From: an uncultured Thermomicrobiales bacterium
GTDB taxonomy: Bacteria > Chloroflexota > Chloroflexia > Thermomicrobiales > UBA6265
DNA: 7,516 nucleotides
Assembly (NCBI GenBank): GCA_902806395.1
Contig: CADCWH010000268.1
Span: forward strand, 1 to 7,516
Reading direction: 5' to 3'
Shown here: piece after piece, positions 5,533-7,516 of the stretch
How positions within the stretch are numbered: the first letter of the stretch is position 1
Layout: each line of letters begins with the position of its first letter
Notes under the pieces: generated by a model
The model's input: the letters and a program-made list of their open reading frames with translations, nothing else
Database searches by the model: none
Told to the model about the DNA's origin: nothing
Position numbers and translations under genes: made by a program

Positions 5533-7221
5533 CTAGTTCGGGCGGGCCGTTGAGGCGAACGTCACCTCCGGCGCGTGCTCCTCGGCGTAGCGCAGGTCCC
5601 ACTCGGTCGTGAACAGGACCACCGGCTTGCCGTCCCGATCCTCTGCTCGCATCCGGCCCCGGCCGGATGCGACCTCCGCGATCTGCTCCGGCGGACCGGA
5701 GAGCCACCGCGCCGCCTTATAGGACAGCGGCTCCATCACCGTTTCGACGGTGTACTCGGCCTCGAGCCGGTAGCGCACCACGTCGAATTGGAGGGCGCCG
5801 ACCGCTGCCAGGATCGGTTCCCTGCTGCCGCTGCTGACCGGGTAGAAGAGCTGGATGCCGCCCTCTTCCTCGATCTGCTTCAACCCCTTGAGGAATTGCT
5901 TGTAGCGGTCGGCTCGGGCATGACGCAGCAGGGCGAAGTGCTCGGGCTGGAACCGGGGCAGCGGCGGGAACTCGCCGATCTGGCCCTCACTGACCGTGTC
6001 CCCGATGACGAACACCCCTGGGTTGATGAGGCCCACCACGTCGCCTGGGTAGGCTTCTTCGACCGTTTCGCGGTCGCTGCCGAACAGGCGCAGTGGTCGG
6101 CTGAGGCGAATCGATTTTCCCTGTCGAGGGTGCCAGACCTCCATGTCCTTCTCGAACCGGCCGGAGACGACACGCAGGAAGGCGACGCGGTCGCGGTGGC
6201 GCGGGTCCATATTGGCTTGGACCTTGAAGACGAAGCCGGAGAATCGGTCGTCGCCGGGCGAGACGACCGTCTCGTCGGTCGCCTGCGCCCCCGGTGAGGG
6301 GGCCATTCCCACAAACTGTCGCAGGAACAGTTCGACGCCGAAGTTTGTCAGGGCGCTACCGAAGGCGACCGGGGTCAGGTCACCCGCCAGGACCGCGTCC
6401 CGGTCGAATTCCGACCCGGCCATGTCGAGCAGAGCCAAGTCGTCGCGCAGCGTTGCCGCCGGCCCTGCCCCGATCAGGTTGTCCACCGTGGGATCGTCGA
6501 GGCTCGCCACGCGGACCGGGGCACGCTTGGCTCCATGTTCGGTCCGCTCGAAGAGGTGCAGCGTTCCGGCCTGCCGGTCGTAGACTCCCCGGAAATCCGG
6601 CCCGTCGCCGATCGGCCACGTCAGGGGGTACGTCTTCAGGCCAAGTACCCGCTCGATCTCGTCCAGTAGGTCGAGCGGGTGCCGGCCGGGTCGGTCGAGC
6701 TTATTGATGAAGGTGAAGATGGGCGTCCGGCGCTGGCGGCAGACCTCGAACAACTTCAAGGTCTGTTCCTGGATGCCGCGCGCGGCGTCCAGCACCATCA
6801 CCGCCGAGTCCACCGCCGTCAAGGTCCGGTAGGTGTCTTCGGAGAAGTCCTGGTGGCCAGGGGTATCGAGCAGGTTGAGGTGACAGCCGGCGAAGGGGAA
6901 GGTCAAGGCGGTCGAGGAGACCGAGATGCCGCGTTCCTGCTCCAGGGCCATCCAATCCGAGGCGGCGTGCCGCCCGCCCCGGCGGGCCGTGACGGACCCG
7001 GCCAGGTTGACCGCCCCGCCGTAGAGGAGCAGCTTCTCGGTCAGCGTCGTCTTCCCAGCGTCGGGATGGGAGATGATGGCGAAGGTGCGGCGGCGGGCCG
7101 CCTCGGCCTCGGTCCGGTCGTCGTGCCCGGACAGGGAGGGGTCGTCCACCGTGATCGCATTGGTGGGTCCGTGCTCGACCTCGACCGTCACGGGAATCTG
7201 GTCAGACGTGGTGATCGACAT
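5533..7221 (-). CDS. prfC: peptide chain release factor 3 (RF3), translational GTPase
   Basis: RF3 is a cytoplasmic GTPase that removes RF1 and RF2 from the ribosome after termination. The protein has 562 aa from the ATG at 7221. All five G motifs are present: SHPDAGKTT (51-59), RGISVSS (97-103), DTPGHQDF (119-126), NKLDR (173-177) and GSALTNFGV (288-296). After the GTPase domain come the RF3-type beta-barrel region (about 310-400) and the C-terminal RF3_C domain, with a QLFYPV stretch and GALQFDVVRYRLE. The SHPDAGKTT G1 and FDVVRYRL separate RF3 from EF-G. Compared with E. coli RF3 (529 aa) it has an acidic, Thr-rich N-terminal extension of about 30 residues. GAGGA stands 9 nt before this ATG; the ATG at 7230, three codons upstream, directly abuts the same element and is a less likely start. 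It is convergent with the importer and appears unrelated to it. Confidence 0.96.
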   Translation of the reverse strand: MSITTSDQIPVTVEVEHGPTNAITVDDPSLSGHDDRTEAEAARRRTFAIISHPDAGKTTLTEKLLLYGGAVNLAGSVTARRGGRHAASDWMALEQERGISVSSTALTFPFAGCHLNLLDTPGHQDFSEDTYRTLTAVDSAVMVLDAARGIQEQTLKLFEVCRQRRTPIFTFINKLDRPGRHPLDLLDEIERVLGLKTYPLTWPIGDGPDFRGVYDRQAGTLHLFERTEHGAKRAPVRVASLDDPTVDNLIGAGPAATLRDDLALLDMAGSEFDRDAVLAGDLTPVAFGSALTNFGVELFLRQFVGMAPSPGAQATDETVVSPGDDRFSGFVFKVQANMDPRHRDRVAFLRVVSGRFEKDMEVWHPRQGKSIRLSRPLRLFGSDRETVEEAYPGDVVGLINPGVFVIGDTVSEGQIGEFPPLPRFQPEHFALLRHARADRYKQFLKGLKQIEEEGGIQLFYPVSSGSREPILAAVGALQFDVVRYRLEAEYTVETVMEPLSYKAARWLSGPPEQIAEVASGRGRMRAEDRDGKPVVLFTTEWDLRYAEEHAPEVTFASTARPN

Positions 7222-7230
7222 CGGGAACAT

Positions 7231-7235
7231 TCCTC
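7231..7235 (-). promoter_or_regulatory. ribosome binding site that sets the prfC start
   Basis: Read on the minus strand, GAGGA ends immediately before an ATG (7230) and 9 nt before a second in-frame ATG (7221). The 9-nt spacing is normal, and zero spacing is not, so translation should start at 7221. Confidence 0.6.
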
Positions 7236-7242
7236 GGGTGAT

Positions 7243-7272
7243 CCGGCTCAGTCACGGCGGCGACCGGCTCAG
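7243..7272. repeat. 9-bp direct repeat in the prfC leader
   Basis: CCGGCTCAG occurs at 7243-7251 and again at 7264-7272, 21 bp apart start to start, which is two helical turns. The pair lies just upstream of the prfC ribosome binding site. It could be a tandem protein-binding site or a chance GC-rich repeat. Confidence 0.35.
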
Positions 7273-7383
7273 GGGCGCGATCGGCGCCGTGTCCGGCACA
7301 GACGGGTGGGCTATCCTGTAGGGAGACGATGCCAAGATGGCCGGGGTGACGACTGTCGACCCGGGTTGGACGATGGACATCCG

Positions 7384-7400
7384 TATGACCAGTATAGTCG
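7384..7400. promoter_or_regulatory. possible divergent -10 island between prfC and the next gene
   Basis: This is the most A/T-rich spot in an otherwise GC-rich gap of about 270 bp. TATAGT (7393-7398, plus strand) and TATACT (7396-7391, minus strand) each match TATAAT at 5 of 6 positions. Transcripts could run right toward the GTG at 7493 or left toward prfC. I find no good -35 at normal spacing on either strand, so this is tentative. I see nothing else defined in 7222-7492 apart from the direct repeat and short GC hairpins. Confidence 0.25.
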
Positions 7401-7492
7401 CCGTCGCCCCCGGGGCGGCCATCGCGGCGGGGCCTGGGCGTCCCGCTGCCGGTCGAGCCGGTGGGCGCCGCCGCGTCAGGGGACACCGCCGC

Positions 7493-7516
7493 GTGAGCAC
7501 GTCGAAACTCGCCGAC
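7493..7516 (+). CDS. possible start of an unidentified gene (partial, runs off window end)
   Basis: A GTG at 7493 is preceded by AGGGGA at 7478-7483 with 9-nt spacing, a reasonable ribosome binding site. Eight codons (V-S-T-S-K-L-A-D) are open to the window edge. The start has the Ser/Thr/Lys-rich character of many N-termini. An in-frame ATG at 7385 would add 36 residues, but those are low-complexity Ala/Gly/Arg and that ATG lacks a good ribosome binding site. Too little is visible to name a family. Confidence 0.4.

Noticed and set aside
5575..6297. 240-codon plus-strand frame opposite prfC
   Set aside because: It is antisense to a complete RF3 gene with all five G motifs. It has no supporting ribosome binding site or family.

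Overview
The window is about two-thirds G+C. Its genes use GTG as well as ATG starts, and G/C dominates third codon positions. The binding protein carries a twin-arginine signal and an Ala/Pro-rich insert, and the whole set looks like a high-GC, soil or thermophile-type bacterium. Thermomicrobia/Chloroflexota or a deep actinobacterial lineage are my best guesses, but nothing in the sequence fixes the phylum.

Layout: (1) positions 1-132 are the last 43 codons of an unidentified plus-strand gene, followed by a perfect 12-bp hairpin (156-185) that probably ends its transcript. (2) Positions 133-516 are intergenic and hold a likely promoter (TTGACA at 323, TATCGT at 347). A 16-bp dyad overlaps the -10, and a structured leader of four hairpins runs up to a strong ribosome binding site. 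(3) Positions 517-5505 are a complete four-gene CUT2-type sugar ABC importer on the plus strand: periplasmic/extracytoplasmic binding protein, double-NBD ATPase and two permeases. All four resemble the Escherichia coli YtfQ-YtfR-YtfT-YjfF galactofuranose system. A very stable hairpin lies between the binding-protein gene and the ATPase gene, which probably keeps the binding protein in excess. The ATPase and first permease genes overlap by one base (TGATG). (4) A convergent minus-strand gene (7221-5533) encodes peptide chain release factor 3 (prfC), with only 27 bp between it and the last permease gene. (5) Positions 7222-7492 are a divergent intergenic region, and the window ends at what may be the first eight codons of another plus-strand gene (GTG at 7493).

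The importer genes work together. The binding protein captures a monosaccharide (a furanose form is the best guess), the two different permeases form the channel, and the tandem-NBD ATPase drives import. No sugar kinase, mutase, isomerase or regulator lies in the window, so the substrate cannot be fixed from context. prfC is a translation housekeeping gene with no evident link to the importer. I see no mobile element, CRISPR array, tRNA, rRNA or previously undescribed multigene system here. The second-look items are regulatory DNA and details of individual proteins.
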